Part shown: in pieces, positions 48,582 to 59,156 of the stretch
Layout of the letters: the number at the start of each line of letters is the position of its first letter
How positions within the stretch are numbered: the stretch's first letter is position 1
NCBI GenBank assembly: GCA_019749875.1
Contig: JAIEPK010000090.1
Coordinates: forward strand, 1-60,117
Origin: Candidatus Binatia bacterium
GTDB taxonomy: Bacteria; Desulfobacterota; Binatia; UBA12015
DNA: 60,117 nt
Direction of reading: 5' to 3'
Program-made: the position numbers and the translations under genes
Notes under the pieces: generated by a model
Database searches by the model: none
The model's input: only the letters and a program-made list of their open reading frames with translations
Told to the model about the DNA's origin: nothing

Positions 48582-50876
48582 TCACGCGGCCATCGCGGCT
48601 CCGTTCGGCACCAGCGCAATCGCCAGCACCTCGTCGATCGAGGCCACGGGATGGAAGCGCATGCGCTCCCGGACCTCCGCCGGAACTTCCTCCAGATCCG
48701 GCGCGTTGCGCTCGGGCAGGATCACGTCGGTGAGGCCGGCAGCATGGGCCGCGAGCACCTTCTGCTTGAGGCCGCCGATCGGCAGCACGCGTCCCTGCAG
48801 CGTGACCTCTCCCGTCATCCCGACGGTGTGCTTGACCGGGCGTCCGGTGAGCAGCGAGGTGACCGCGGTCACGATCGTCACGCCGGCACTCGGTCCGTCC
48901 TTCGGCGTCGCACCCGCCGGGACGTGGATGTGGAACTCACGGTTCTTGAACGACGCACGGTCGACTCCCAGCTCGCCCGCGTGGCTGCGAACGTAGCTGA
49001 GCGCGATGCGCGCCGACTCCTTCATGACGTCGCCGAGCTGCCCCGTCAGGACGAGCCCGTCGTTGCCCGGCATCGCCGCCGCCTCGACGAACAGCACGTC
49101 GCCGCCCGTTCCGGTGACCGCGAGACCGGTCGCCACACCCGGCACCGCCGTCCGGCTCGCCGCTTCCTGGAAGAACTTCGATCGCCCGAGCGCCTCGCGC
49201 ACGAACGCCGTGTCGATGGTGATCGGCGGCGTGGCCTCGTTCGACGCAATGCGCGTCGCCGCCTTGCGCAGGATCGTGCCGAGTTCGCGGTCGAGCTGCC
49301 GCACGCCGGCCTCGCGGGTGTAGTCCGCGACGATCAGGCGCAGCGTGTCGTCGTCGACCGAGACCTCCTCGGAACGGAGCCCGTTGCGTTCGGTCTGCCG
49401 CGGCCAGAGGTAGCCGCGCGCGATCGCCGTCTTCTCAGCGACCGTGTAGCCGTCGAAGCGAATCACCTCCATGCGGTCGAGCAAGGGACCGGGGATCGTA
49501 TCCGCGACGTTGGCCGTCGCGATGAACAGCACCTGCGACAGGTCCAGCTCGACGTCGAGGTAATGGTCGCGGAACGAGTGGTTCTGCGCCGGGTCGAGGA
49601 CCTCGAGCAACGCGGCGGACGGATCGCCGCGCCAGTCGGAGCCGACCTTGTCGACCTCGTCGAGCATGATGACCGGATTCATCGTGCCCGCGTCGCGCAG
49701 CGCGCGCACGAGCCTGCCCGGCAGCGCGCCGATGTACGTCCGGCGGTGCCCACGGATCTCGGCCTCGTCACGCACGCCGCCGAGCGACATGCGAACGAAC
49801 TTGCGTCCCGTGGCGCGTGCGATCGACTCGCCGATCGACGTCTTGCCGGTGCCCGGCGGGCCGATCAGCGTCAAGATCACGCCGGAGCGCTTGTCGTCGG
49901 CGACGCCGCGCTCGACGCGCAGCTTCCGCACCGCGAGATACTCGGTGATGCGACGCTTGACGTCGTCGAGGCCGGCATGATCCGCGTCGAGAACTTCGCG
50001 CGCGTGCACCGGGTCGAGCTTCTCCTCCGAGCGCTTCGACCACGGCACGGCGATCAGCCAGTCGAGGTAGGTGCGGATCATCGACGACTCGGGGCTCTGC
50101 TCGCCCATGCGGTCCAGGCGCCCGAGCTCGCGCTCGGCCTGGGCCTTCACGTCGTCGGGCATGCCCGCGTCCTCGATCTTGGCGCGGTACTCCTCCACCA
50201 CGGAGCCGTTGTCGTCGCCGAGCTCCTTGCGGATCGACTCCATCTGCTTGCGGAGCAGATACTCGCGCTGCTGCTTCTGGGTACCGGAGTCCACGTCCTC
50301 GCGGATGCGCTTGCGCAGCTGCAGCTCCGCCAGGCGCTCATGCTGGAACTTGAGCGACAGCTCGAGGCGCTCGACCACGTCGAGGGTCTCGAGGACGCTC
50401 ACCTTCTGGGCGAACGTCAGATCGGGCGAGTAGCCCGAGGTGTCGGCGAGCGCGCCGGGCTCGGTGATCGCGCGGACGAAGGCGCGCACCCGATCGTCGG
50501 CGCCACGCAGGTCCAGAATCTCCTCGACCACGGCGCGGTACTCGCGCTCGAGGTGCTGGACGCGACTTGGCGGCGGGGTCTGGTCGGCGTGGACGTCGAC
50601 CTCGACCTGCAGGTTGCCGCGCGCATCGGTCTGGGCCTGGCCAGGGATGCCGCGCTTGGTGCCATTGAGCAGAACGGCGTTCGCGCCGCCCGGCAGCCGG
50701 AGCTTCTCGACGACCTCAGCGACCGTCCCGACCTTCGCGTACTCGTTCGCATGGCGGGGCAGCAGGAGGACCGTACTCGCATCGCCGACTTCGAGAGGCA
50801 GGGTGACCGTCATGCCCGGGAAGACGACGGTGTCGTCCAGGGCCACGAGGCGCATTTTTTCCATGCGGCCGACCAT
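48582..50876 (-). CDS. lon: ATP-dependent protease Lon
   Basis: [74 protein letters not shown] (catalytic Ser). Start at 50876 or 50864. Confidence 0.96.
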   Translation of the reverse strand: MVGRMEKMRLVALDDTVVFPGMTVTLPLEVGDASTVLLLPRHANEYAKVGTVAEVVEKLRLPGGANAVLLNGTKRGIPGQAQTDARGNLQVEVDVHADQTPPPSRVQHLEREYRAVVEEILDLRGADDRVRAFVRAITEPGALADTSGYSPDLTFAQKVSVLETLDVVERLELSLKFQHERLAELQLRKRIREDVDSGTQKQQREYLLRKQMESIRKELGDDNGSVVEEYRAKIEDAGMPDDVKAQAERELGRLDRMGEQSPESSMIRTYLDWLIAVPWSKRSEEKLDPVHAREVLDADHAGLDDVKRRITEYLAVRKLRVERGVADDKRSGVILTLIGPPGTGKTSIGESIARATGRKFVRMSLGGVRDEAEIRGHRRTYIGALPGRLVRALRDAGTMNPVIMLDEVDKVGSDWRGDPSAALLEVLDPAQNHSFRDHYLDVELDLSQVLFIATANVADTIPGPLLDRMEVIRFDGYTVAEKTAIARGYLWPRQTERNGLRSEEVSVDDDTLRLIVADYTREAGVRQLDRELGTILRKAATRIASNEATPPITIDTAFVREALGRSKFFQEAASRTAVPGVATGLAVTGTGGDVLFVEAAAMPGNDGLVLTGQLGDVMKESARIALSYVRSHAGELGVDRASFKNREFHIHVPAGATPKDGPSAGVTIVTAVTSLLTGRPVKHTVGMTGEVTLQGRVLPIGGLKQKVLAAHAAGLTDVILPERNAPDLEEVPAEVRERMRFHPVASIDEVLAIALVPNGAAMAA

Positions 50877-51058
50877 AAGTCGGCTTTGCACCTTGTCGAG
50901 CAGCCGCCGTGCAATCCGCCACCCCACCGCCACCAGTCGCCGAGCCCAGTGAGGCCACGCCTCGGCCGCGACGCAGAGCACGGCGCCTCCACCTCACCCG
51001 GCACCGGCCCACCAGCGAAGCCCGAAGGGCGAGTGGCCGAGCCGAAGGCGAGCCGGGG

Positions 51059-51155
51059 GAGTGAATCACCGCGGCTCCGCCGCGGTGAGAGAGGGGGACA
51101 GAGTCCCTCTCTGGGTGACAACCGAGTGAATCACCGCGGCTCCGCCGCGGTGAGA
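51059..51155. repeat. Tandem palindromic REP-like repeat (two ~65-bp units)
   Basis: 32-bp exact copies GAGTGAATCACCGCGGCTCCGCCGCGGTGAGA at 51059-51090 and 51124-51155, each with a TCACCGCGG-ctccg-CCGCGGTGA hairpin. Confidence 0.85.
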
Positions 51156-51178
51156 AAGGAGACAGAGTCCCCCTTCTT

Positions 51179-51823
51179 CTACGGCATCCCGACCAGCTTG
51201 TGCGTCTGCAGACTGAGGCGCCAGCGCGGGTGACGGCGGCAATAGTCCAGCGCCTGCGCCGTGCTCTGCTCGCGCTCGGGACCGTCGAGCGGCTGCAGAT
51301 AGAGCAGCTCGAAGGAGAGGTGCTCCACGTCGGCGGGGTCGACGTCGTGCGGGTAGACGAGCTTGAGCTCCTGACCGCGCGTCACGACGAGCGTGGAGTT
51401 GGGCTTGGGGCTCACCGTCAGCCAGTCGATGCCGGGCGGCGGGGGAATGGTCCCGTTGGTCTCGACTGCGACCTCGAAGCCGGTCGCATGGCAGGCGCGG
51501 ACCAATGCCGCGTCGAGCTGCAGCAGCGGCTCGCCACCGGTGAAGACCACGTAGGGTCGCGCCCCTTCGTCGACGTCGGACGATTCCTGCCAGCAGTCGA
51601 CGATCGCCGCCGCCAGGTCGTCGGCGGTCGCGAAGCGGCCGCCGCCCGGGCCGTCGGTACCGACGAAGTCGGTGTCGCAGAACCAGCAGGCCGCGCTCGC
51701 GCGGTCCTCCTCCCGACCCGACCAGAGATTGCAGCCGGTGAAGCGGCAGAACACCGCCGCGCGACCCGTACGCGCTCCCTCGCCCTGCAGCGTGTAGTAG
51801 ATTTCCTTGACGGTGTAGGCCAC
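51179..51823 (-). CDS. queE: 7-carboxy-7-deazaguanine synthase
   Basis: YTVKEIYYTLQGEGARTGRAAVFCRFTGCNLWSGREEDRASAACWFCDTDFVGTDG (CX14CX2C), VVFTGGEPLLQLD, VETNGTIPPPPGIDWLTVSPKP. GTG at 51823. Confidence 0.93.
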   Translation of the reverse strand: MAYTVKEIYYTLQGEGARTGRAAVFCRFTGCNLWSGREEDRASAACWFCDTDFVGTDGPGGGRFATADDLAAAIVDCWQESSDVDEGARPYVVFTGGEPLLQLDAALVRACHATGFEVAVETNGTIPPPPGIDWLTVSPKPNSTLVVTRGQELKLVYPHDVDPADVEHLSFELLYLQPLDGPEREQSTAQALDYCRRHPRWRLSLQTHKLVGMP

Positions 51824-51988
51824 GGTCGATTCGTTGGTCCCGGCGGTTCTTAGATCGTCACGCCGAGCGGCGCCACCGCGGCTGCGACGGAGCCGCGTGC
51901 GACCCCGCGCTCGAAACATCCCTGGTATCGACGCGCCGATCACGCAGACTGAGCGACGATCTTCAGCTCCAAGGAGGAAGCAGCTTCC

Positions 51989-53506
51989 GTGCAGGACCAG
52001 ACGAGCGCTCAGAGGCGCATCGCGATCATCGGCTCGGGATTCTCGGGGCTCTGCCTCGCCATCGAGCTCAAGGCGGCCGGCATCGACGACTTCACGATCT
52101 ACGAGAAGGACGATCGCGTCGGCGGCACCTGGCGAGACAACACGTACCCCGGCGCGGCATGCGACCTGCCCTCGTTCGCCTACTGCTTCTCGTTCGAGCA
52201 GAAGACGGACTGGTCGCGAAAGTGGTCGCCGCAGCCCGAGATCCAGGACTACCTGGAGCACTGCGCCCGCAAGTACGGCCTGCTGCCGCATCTGCGCTTT
52301 CGGACCGAGATCGCGAGCGCGACCTTCGACGACGACGCGGCGCGGTGGCGGCTCGAGACGACGTCGGGGGAGCAGATCGAGGCCGAGGTGCTGATCTGCG
52401 CCGTGGGCCAGCTCAACCGGCCGTCGCTCCCCGACATTCCGGGCCTCGCGACCTTCACCGGAGAGCGCTTCCACTCGGCGCGCTGGAATCACGCCTACGC
52501 CCTCGAAGGCAAGCGCGTCGCGGTCGTCGGCAACGCCGCGAGCGCCATCCAGTTCATCCCCGAGATCGCACCGCGCGTGGCCAGGCTGACGGTCCTGCAG
52601 CGCAGCGCGAACTGGCTCTTGCCGCGCAACGACCGAGCGTACTCGGAGCGCGAGAAGTGGCTGTTCCGCAACGTCCCGGGGCTCGCGAAGCTCTACCGCT
52701 GGTGGATCTGGCTCACCTACGAGCTGCGCTTCCCGGCCTTTCTCGGCAATCGCTTCATCGCCAAGCAGACGCGCAAGCTCGCCGAGCAGTACATCCACCA
52801 GGTCGTTGCCGACCCGTCGATGCGCGCAGCGCTGGTGCCGGACTACCCGGTCGGCGGCAAGCGCATCCTGATCTCGGACGACTACTACCAGGCGCTGGTG
52901 CGACCGAACGTCGAGCTGGTGACGAGCGGCATCGATCACGTCGAGCCGGACGGCATCGTCACGCGCGACGGCGTCAAGCACGCCTGCGACGCGATCGTCC
53001 TCGCGACCGGCTTCGAGTCGACGCGCTTCCTCGCACCGATGCGCATCACCGGCCGGGGCGGGCGCAAGCTCGACGATGACTGGCGTGACGGCGCCCGCGC
53101 CTATCGCGGCATCACCGTGTCGGGCTACCCGAACCTCTTCTTGACCTACGGCCCGAACACGAACCTCGGGCACAACTCGATCGTGTTCATGATCGAGTGC
53201 CAGGCGGGCTACATCGTCCAGGCGATCCGCATGCTGATCGAGCGTGACCTCGCGAGCCTCGACGTCAAGCCCGACGTCCAGCAGGCGTTCGACGCGCAGA
53301 CGCAGCGCGAGCTGAGCCGCACGGTGTGGGCCCGCACGCCGCACAGCTGGTACAAGACCGCGTCCGGCCGCATCACCAACAACTGGTCGGGCACGACCAC
53401 GCGCTACTGGTGGGGAACACGCCACTTCGATGCCGAGTGCTACGAAGCCGTGCCCCGCGCTGCCCTCGCCGCACGAGCGGAACGCACCCGCGCCGACGCG
53501 GCGTGA
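51989..53506 (+). CDS. Flavin-containing / Baeyer-Villiger-type monooxygenase
   Basis: 505 aa; IAIIGSGFSGLCLAIELKAAGIDDFTIYEKDDRVGGTWRDNTYPGAACDLPSFAYCFSF; GTG start with RBS aaggagga. Confidence 0.9.
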   Translation: MQDQTSAQRRIAIIGSGFSGLCLAIELKAAGIDDFTIYEKDDRVGGTWRDNTYPGAACDLPSFAYCFSFEQKTDWSRKWSPQPEIQDYLEHCARKYGLLPHLRFRTEIASATFDDDAARWRLETTSGEQIEAEVLICAVGQLNRPSLPDIPGLATFTGERFHSARWNHAYALEGKRVAVVGNAASAIQFIPEIAPRVARLTVLQRSANWLLPRNDRAYSEREKWLFRNVPGLAKLYRWWIWLTYELRFPAFLGNRFIAKQTRKLAEQYIHQVVADPSMRAALVPDYPVGGKRILISDDYYQALVRPNVELVTSGIDHVEPDGIVTRDGVKHACDAIVLATGFESTRFLAPMRITGRGGRKLDDDWRDGARAYRGITVSGYPNLFLTYGPNTNLGHNSIVFMIECQAGYIVQAIRMLIERDLASLDVKPDVQQAFDAQTQRELSRTVWARTPHSWYKTASGRITNNWSGTTTRYWWGTRHFDAECYEAVPRAALAARAERTRADAA

Positions 53507-53560
53507 TCCCGGTGCGGGCGCCGTCCACCGTGCCGCCTTCGAGGCGGCCGCGACGACGCC

Positions 53561-55273
53561 TCAGCGGGACTCCACCTTCGCGGCGCCGCGCGCCGGAGCG
53601 AACTCGTCGCCCGGCCGCCACGACGGCGCGCGATCCGCGTCGGCGACGGACAGCCCGGTCTGGAACAGCAGGCGCGCGTCGTCGACCATGCCGTTCAGAT
53701 CCCACGACGGATCCCAGTCGTCGCTCGCCTGATGGTAGTTGCGCTCGACCCACGCATCCACCTTGTCTCGTCCCCACTCCGCCGGCTTTCCGGCGTAGAG
53801 CACGCCCGGACGCGGGAACAGCGCCGGCACGCCGGCGCGCGCGAAGTTGAGCTGGTCGGAGCGGTAGAACATGCCGCGGTCGGGGAACGGATCGTCCGCG
53901 ACGGTGCGATCCTGCAGCGCGGCGGCGACCGCGAGGTGCTCGTCGAGCGACGACTTGCCGAGGCCGACCACGCCGATGTCGGTGGTGCGACCGAAGACGT
54001 TGCCGCCGTCGACGTTCAGGTTCGCGACCAGGCGCGACACCGGGACGGGTGCATGCTTGACGAAGTACTCCGAACCGAGCAGACCTTGCTCTTCGGCGGC
54101 GACCGCGAGGAAGAGGATCGAGCGGCGCGGCGGCGCCGGCAGTGCAGCGAATGCGCGTGCGATCGCGAGCAGCTGCGCCACACCGGCCGCGTTGTCCAGC
54201 GCGCCGTTGTAGATCTCGCGCTTGCCGTCGGGCGACGTCTTGATGCCGAAGTGGTCGTGGTGCGCGCTGTACACCACGATCTCGTCGGCGAGCTGCGGAT
54301 CGCTGCCGCGCAGCACGGCGCCGACGTTCGCCGTCGCGTAGCGGCGGACGTCGTTCTCGAGCGCGAGCGACGTCGTGACGCCGAGCGGTACCGGCACGAA
54401 GTCGCGCGAGCGTGCCGCGGCGACCATCTGGTCGAGATCGCGACCCGCGAGCGCCGTCACGCTCCGGGCGGCTGCGTCGGTGATCCACGCCTCGACGACC
54501 AGGCCGCGGCCCTCGGGCGTCTCGGCGAGGCGCGAGTTCTCGCCCGTCCACGACGTCCGCACGGTCTGCCACGGGTAGCCGGCGGAGCGCGGCGTGTGCA
54601 CGATGATCGCGCCGACCGCCCCCTGCCGCGCGGCACTCTCGAGCTTGTACGTCCACCGACCGTAGTAGAGCCGCCGGGTGCCGCCGAACAGCGCCGGATC
54701 CCAGTCCGGGTCGTCGTTCAGCAGCAGCAGGATCTTGCCGCGCAGGTCGGCTCCCTTGAAGTCGTCCCAGTCGTACTCGGGCGCCTGGATGCCGTAGCCC
54801 GCGAAGACGAGCTCGGCGTCGCGGACCTCCGCCCGCGGCGCGGCGACGCCGCTCGATGCGACGAAGTCCGTGCCGTCCTCGAGCGCCGCCGACCGGCTGC
54901 CGGTGCGAAAGCTCCAGCGCCGTGGCGCGTGCGTGACGACGCCGAGCAGCGCGACCGGCTGCTCGTACGCGCCGCCGGGGAAGGCCGGCTCGAGACCCAG
55001 CAGAGCGAGCGTACTGGCGAGGTAGAGGCGCGTGAGGACGTCGCCGCGCGTGCCCGGGCCGCGGCCCTCCAGCGCATCGTCGGCGAGAAAGCGAATCGGT
55101 GCCGCCAGCACCGAAGCGGTGACCACCTGCTCGGCGCGCTGGGCCGGGTTCGTGCCCGACGCGCCGTCGCGGCGCGCGGCCCGCGTCACACATCCCGAGC
55201 TCGGGAGTGCGACGCAGGCCGCCAGCAGCAGCGCGGCGGGCGCGCGCGTGAGCGTGAGGCCAGGGCGGATCAG
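53561..55273 (-). CDS. M28-family metallopeptidase lipoprotein (candidate CTG start)
   Basis: Lipobox AALLLAACVALPSSGC; VVYSAHHDHFGIK, NGALDNAAGVAQLLAIARAF, RRSILFLAVAAEEQGLLGSEYF. Confidence 0.85.
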   Translation of the reverse strand: MIRPGLTLTRAPAALLLAACVALPSSGCVTRAARRDGASGTNPAQRAEQVVTASVLAAPIRFLADDALEGRGPGTRGDVLTRLYLASTLALLGLEPAFPGGAYEQPVALLGVVTHAPRRWSFRTGSRSAALEDGTDFVASSGVAAPRAEVRDAELVFAGYGIQAPEYDWDDFKGADLRGKILLLLNDDPDWDPALFGGTRRLYYGRWTYKLESAARQGAVGAIIVHTPRSAGYPWQTVRTSWTGENSRLAETPEGRGLVVEAWITDAAARSVTALAGRDLDQMVAAARSRDFVPVPLGVTTSLALENDVRRYATANVGAVLRGSDPQLADEIVVYSAHHDHFGIKTSPDGKREIYNGALDNAAGVAQLLAIARAFAALPAPPRRSILFLAVAAEEQGLLGSEYFVKHAPVPVSRLVANLNVDGGNVFGRTTDIGVVGLGKSSLDEHLAVAAALQDRTVADDPFPDRGMFYRSDQLNFARAGVPALFPRPGVLYAGKPAEWGRDKVDAWVERNYHQASDDWDPSWDLNGMVDDARLLFQTGLSVADADRAPSWRPGDEFAPARGAAKVESR

Positions 55274-56774
55274 GCGAACAGGTCCATGACGAAGTCGTTC
55301 AGGTCGACCGCGACGCTCTTGGTGCGCGTCAAGTAGTTGACCATGCCGACGCCGTTCTCGCGCCCGTAGCCCGACATCTTGTAGCCGCCGAACGGGCAGC
55401 TGGTCTCGATGCGGTGGTAGGTGTTGATCCACACGCTGCCGGCCTTCAGCCGGCGCGCGAGCTTGTGGGCGCGCTTCAGGTCGTTGGTCTGGATGCCGGC
55501 CGCGAGGCCGTAGACGATGTCGTTCGCCTTCGCGAGCACGTCGGCCTCGTCCGAGAACTTCAGCACGCACGCGACCGGACCGAAGATCTCCTCCTGCGCG
55601 ATGCGCATCTTGTTGTCGACGTCGACGAACACCGTCGGCTCGAAGTACTGGCCGCGGGCGTACTGCTCGCCGGCGGGCTTCTTGCCGCCGCAGAGCATCT
55701 TCGCACCTTCCTCCTGGCCGATCTTCACGTAGCGCGACACGCGGTCGAACTGCTCCTGCGAGACCAGCGGGCCGAGCTGCGTCATCGGATCGAACGGATC
55801 GCCGATGCGGATGGCGCTCGCGCGCGCGACCAGCTTGTCGACGAACTGGTCGTGGATCTTCTCGTGCACGAAGATGCGCGAGCCCGAGGTGCAGACTTGC
55901 CCGCAGTTGGTGAAGATGCCGAACATCGCGTTCGCGACCGCACGGTCGACATCGACGTCGTCGAAGATGATGTGCGGCGACTTGCCGCCGAGCTCGAGCG
56001 TCACCAGCTTGAGATTCGAGATCGCGCCGCGCGCGACCTCCTGCCCGGTCGTGGTCTCGCCGGTGAAGGCGATCTTGTCGACGTCCGGGTGTGCGGCGAG
56101 CGCCGCTCCGGCGGTCGGACCGAAGCCCGGCACGACGTTGAACAGCCCGTCGGGTGCGCCCGCTTCCTGGAAGAGCTTCGCGAGCTCGAGCGCGCTCATC
56201 GGCGAGACTTCGGCCGGCTTCAGCACGACGGCGTTGCCGCACGCGATCGCCGGCGCGGTCTTCCACGCCGCCATGATGAGCGGGCCGTTCCACGGCGTGA
56301 TGCCGCCGACCACGCCGAGCGGCTCGCGCAGCACGTAGTTCAGCGACTCGCCGGGCATCATCGAAGGATTGACCTCGCCCTGGATCTTGCTCGCCATCCG
56401 GCCCAGTACTCGAACACGTCGACCGCCTGCATCGCGGTGCCCATCGTCCAGAGCTGCGGGCCGCCCATGTCGAGCGATTCGACCGCAGCGAGGTCCATCA
56501 GGCGATCCTGGATCAGCTTGCCGACGCGCAGCAGCAGCTTGCCGCGCTCCTGCACGGGCAGCTGCGACCAGACGTTCTCGTAGCAGGCGCGCGCCGCGGC
56601 GACGGCCTTGTCGATGTCCGCCGCGTCGCCTTCGGCGATCTCGCCCACGACCTCGCCGTTTGCCGGATTGGTGGTCAGGAACGTCTTCCCGGACGCGGCC
56701 GGGACGAACTTGCCGTCGATGAAGAGGTCGTAGCGGCGCACGTCGGCCGCGCTCTCTGCAAGCTGTGTCGTCAT
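55270..56774 (-). pseudogene. Aldehyde dehydrogenase, interrupted by an apparent 1-nt frameshift near 56394
   Basis: N-terminal part MTTQLAESAADVRRYDLFIDGKFVPAASGKTFLTTNPANGEVVGEI...VDVFEYWAGW in one frame (56774 down to ~56394); remainder MASKIQGEVNPS...PWNGPLIMAAWKTAPAIACGN...LELGGKSP...NCGQVCTSGSR...DLFA in another. Confidence 0.88.
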
Positions 56775-56945
56775 GTCGATGGCTCTCCCGCGGCCGTGGC
56801 TGCGGCCGGTGCTCTGTAGCGGGCGCTACCCTCGCCCGGCTATCAGGATCGTGCGCGGGGTCCAAGGGGATCGCCCCGACGAAGCAGCACGGGCGCGGGC
56901 GGCGACGCTTGTCCGCGGCGGAAACCATCCGCTACCGTCGGCGCC

Positions 56946-57995
56946 GTGTCGATGCCCCGCCCCGCCGCCCACCTGCCCGAGATCGACATGGTCAAGGGGG
57001 TGGCCATCATCGGCGTCACGCTGATCCACTCGACCGTTCTCGGCGAGGACACGTGGCCGATGATGCTGCTGTTCGTGCACGCCGTGCCGATCTTTCTCGT
57101 GCTGTTCGGCGCGAACTCGGAGTCGTGGTTCAGCCGGCGGAGCCCGCGCGGGCGCGCGCTGCTCTGGTACGAGCGTGGCGTGAAGCGAATCCTGGTGCCG
57201 GCCTGGGCGACGGTCGCCGTCTGGTGGGTGCTGGTCCTGACCTTCGAGCCGCCGTCGGTTCGCGTCACGATCAGCCTGCCCTTCTACCATGCGTTCGGCT
57301 ACCTGAAGCAGGTCGGCACCGGCTGGTTCATCACGGTGATCGTCCAGCTGGTGCTGCTGTTCCCGCTCTTCCACCGCTTCGCGCAGCGACGCGGGATCGG
57401 CTGGCTGGTCGCGATCTGTGGGCTCGTCACGCTGGTGACGCTGATCTGGATCATGCAGATCCGGCAGACGCTCGGGCTCGCCGGCTGGATGGCGCTGTCG
57501 CCGCGCTTCTTCCTTCACGTCGCGTTCGGCATGCTGCTCGCGCCGTACTTGAGCCGGCTCGGCGGCGGAACGCTCGCAGTGTCGGCGGTCACCTACGTGC
57601 TGCTCGCGGTGATCGCCGCGCGGACGCGCTTCAGCGTCTGGGCGCCGATCGCGAACCGCCTGCTCGAGCTGCCGCTGACCATCCTGCTGCTCGCCGGCAT
57701 GCGCGCGCTGTCCGATCACGACCGGCTGCGCGACGGCCTGTCGTGGCTCGGCCGCCACTCGCTCGGCCTCTATCTGGGCCAGCTCCTGACCCACAACGCG
57801 TTCCTGTTCGCGCTCGGCGGCCAGTGCACGATCTACGGCTGCAAGGGCGGACTGTTCGACACCTTCAACCTGTGGATCTACACGGCTGTGCTGTTCGCCG
57901 GCTCGGTGCTCTTCCTGCACCTCGGCAACGAGGCGCTGCGCCTCGTCGCGTCGCTGCGCGAGCGCGGGCTGCCGGTTCCGGATCTGTCGACCTGA
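56946..57995 (+). CDS. Acyltransferase-3-like multi-TM membrane protein
   Basis: 349 aa; EIDMVKGVAIIGVTLIHSTVLG, GVKRILVPAWATVAVWWV, many TM segments. Confidence 0.75.
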   Translation: MSMPRPAAHLPEIDMVKGVAIIGVTLIHSTVLGEDTWPMMLLFVHAVPIFLVLFGANSESWFSRRSPRGRALLWYERGVKRILVPAWATVAVWWVLVLTFEPPSVRVTISLPFYHAFGYLKQVGTGWFITVIVQLVLLFPLFHRFAQRRGIGWLVAICGLVTLVTLIWIMQIRQTLGLAGWMALSPRFFLHVAFGMLLAPYLSRLGGGTLAVSAVTYVLLAVIAARTRFSVWAPIANRLLELPLTILLLAGMRALSDHDRLRDGLSWLGRHSLGLYLGQLLTHNAFLFALGGQCTIYGCKGGLFDTFNLWIYTAVLFAGSVLFLHLGNEALRLVASLRERGLPVPDLST

Positions 57996-58036
57996 CGCGC
58001 GACGCCGTGCTAGGCGCGGCGAAGGAGGGAACGTCC

Positions 58037-59125
58037 ATGGCCGGCAACGAGCGCATCTTCTCCTGCGACGACCACATCGACCTGTGGGCGCTGCCGCCCG
58101 ACCTCTGGCAGGCGCGGATGCCGGAGACGCTGCGCGCGGGCGCGCCGCGCGTGGTCGAGGCCGGTCCGATGAAGCTGTGGAAGGCCGGCGACAAGGTGCT
58201 CGGTCCGAGCGGTCTCACGATGGCGCAGTACAGCGCGATCGCGCGCGCCGGGCTGCCCGACGACGACGGGCTACGCGCCAGCACGCCGGAGCTGCGCCTC
58301 TCCGACATGGACCGCGACGGTATCTGGTCGTCGGTGATCTACGGCCCGTCGCTGCTCGGCCTGCAGATCGACGACGTCGAGCTCAAGGCCGCGTGCCTGC
58401 GCGCGTACAACGACTGGGCCGCGGAGTTCAACGCGATCGACCGCGAGCGCCTGTGCGTGCTGCCGGTGCTGCCCGCGCACGACGCGACGGCCGCGGTCGC
58501 GGAGCTCGAGCGCATAGCGCTGCTCGGCCACCGCGGCGCGATTCTCTACTGCTTCGAGACGCGCATCATCGACCCGCAGTGGGAGGCGCTCTGGCAGGCG
58601 GCGGCGCATCACGAGCTGCCGATCAGCTTCCACATCGGCGGCGGCGGCTCGCTGATCGACCTCGACCCCGCGAGCTGGAAGCTCGCCGCGTGGGCGGCGA
58701 TCACGCCGATGCAGATGGACGAGCCGCTGGTGGCAATGGTCCTGTCGGGTGCGCTCGAGCGCAACCCGAAGATGCGCCTCGTGCTCGCCGAGGCCGGCAT
58801 CGGCTGGGTGCCGTACGTGATCGAGCGCATGGACGCGTCGTTCGCGAAGCACGGCGCGTCGGCGAAGGACTACCGCATCAAGCAAAAGCCGAGCGAGATC
58901 TTCGCGCAGCAGGTGCTGGTGACCTTCGAGGAGGAGCCGCTCGGACCGAAGCTCCTGCCGCTGATCGGCGCCGACAACGTGATGTGGGCGTCCGACTATC
59001 CGCACCCCGACAGCCCGTTCCCGCACTCGCAGCAAGCCATCGAGGAGGCGTTCGCGGGTCTCGATCCGGCGCTGCGTCGCAAGGCAACGGGCGAGAACTG
59101 CGCGCGCCTCTACCATCTCGCCTGA
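58037..59125 (+). CDS. Amidohydrolase (TIM-barrel, amidohydrolase-2 type)
   Basis: FSCDDHIDLWALPPDLW, ISFHIGGGGS, VMWASDYPHPDSPFPHS; ATG at 58037. Confidence 0.88.
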   Translation: MAGNERIFSCDDHIDLWALPPDLWQARMPETLRAGAPRVVEAGPMKLWKAGDKVLGPSGLTMAQYSAIARAGLPDDDGLRASTPELRLSDMDRDGIWSSVIYGPSLLGLQIDDVELKAACLRAYNDWAAEFNAIDRERLCVLPVLPAHDATAAVAELERIALLGHRGAILYCFETRIIDPQWEALWQAAAHHELPISFHIGGGGSLIDLDPASWKLAAWAAITPMQMDEPLVAMVLSGALERNPKMRLVLAEAGIGWVPYVIERMDASFAKHGASAKDYRIKQKPSEIFAQQVLVTFEEEPLGPKLLPLIGADNVMWASDYPHPDSPFPHSQQAIEEAFAGLDPALRRKATGENCARLYHLA

Positions 59126-59156
59126 CGCGACCTCCCGGCACCCCGACACGAAACGA

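Noticed and set aside
51700-51770. Unusually spaced radical-SAM Cys motif in QueE (CX14CX2C)
   Set aside because: This spacing is already described for a QueE subgroup (Burkholderia-type).
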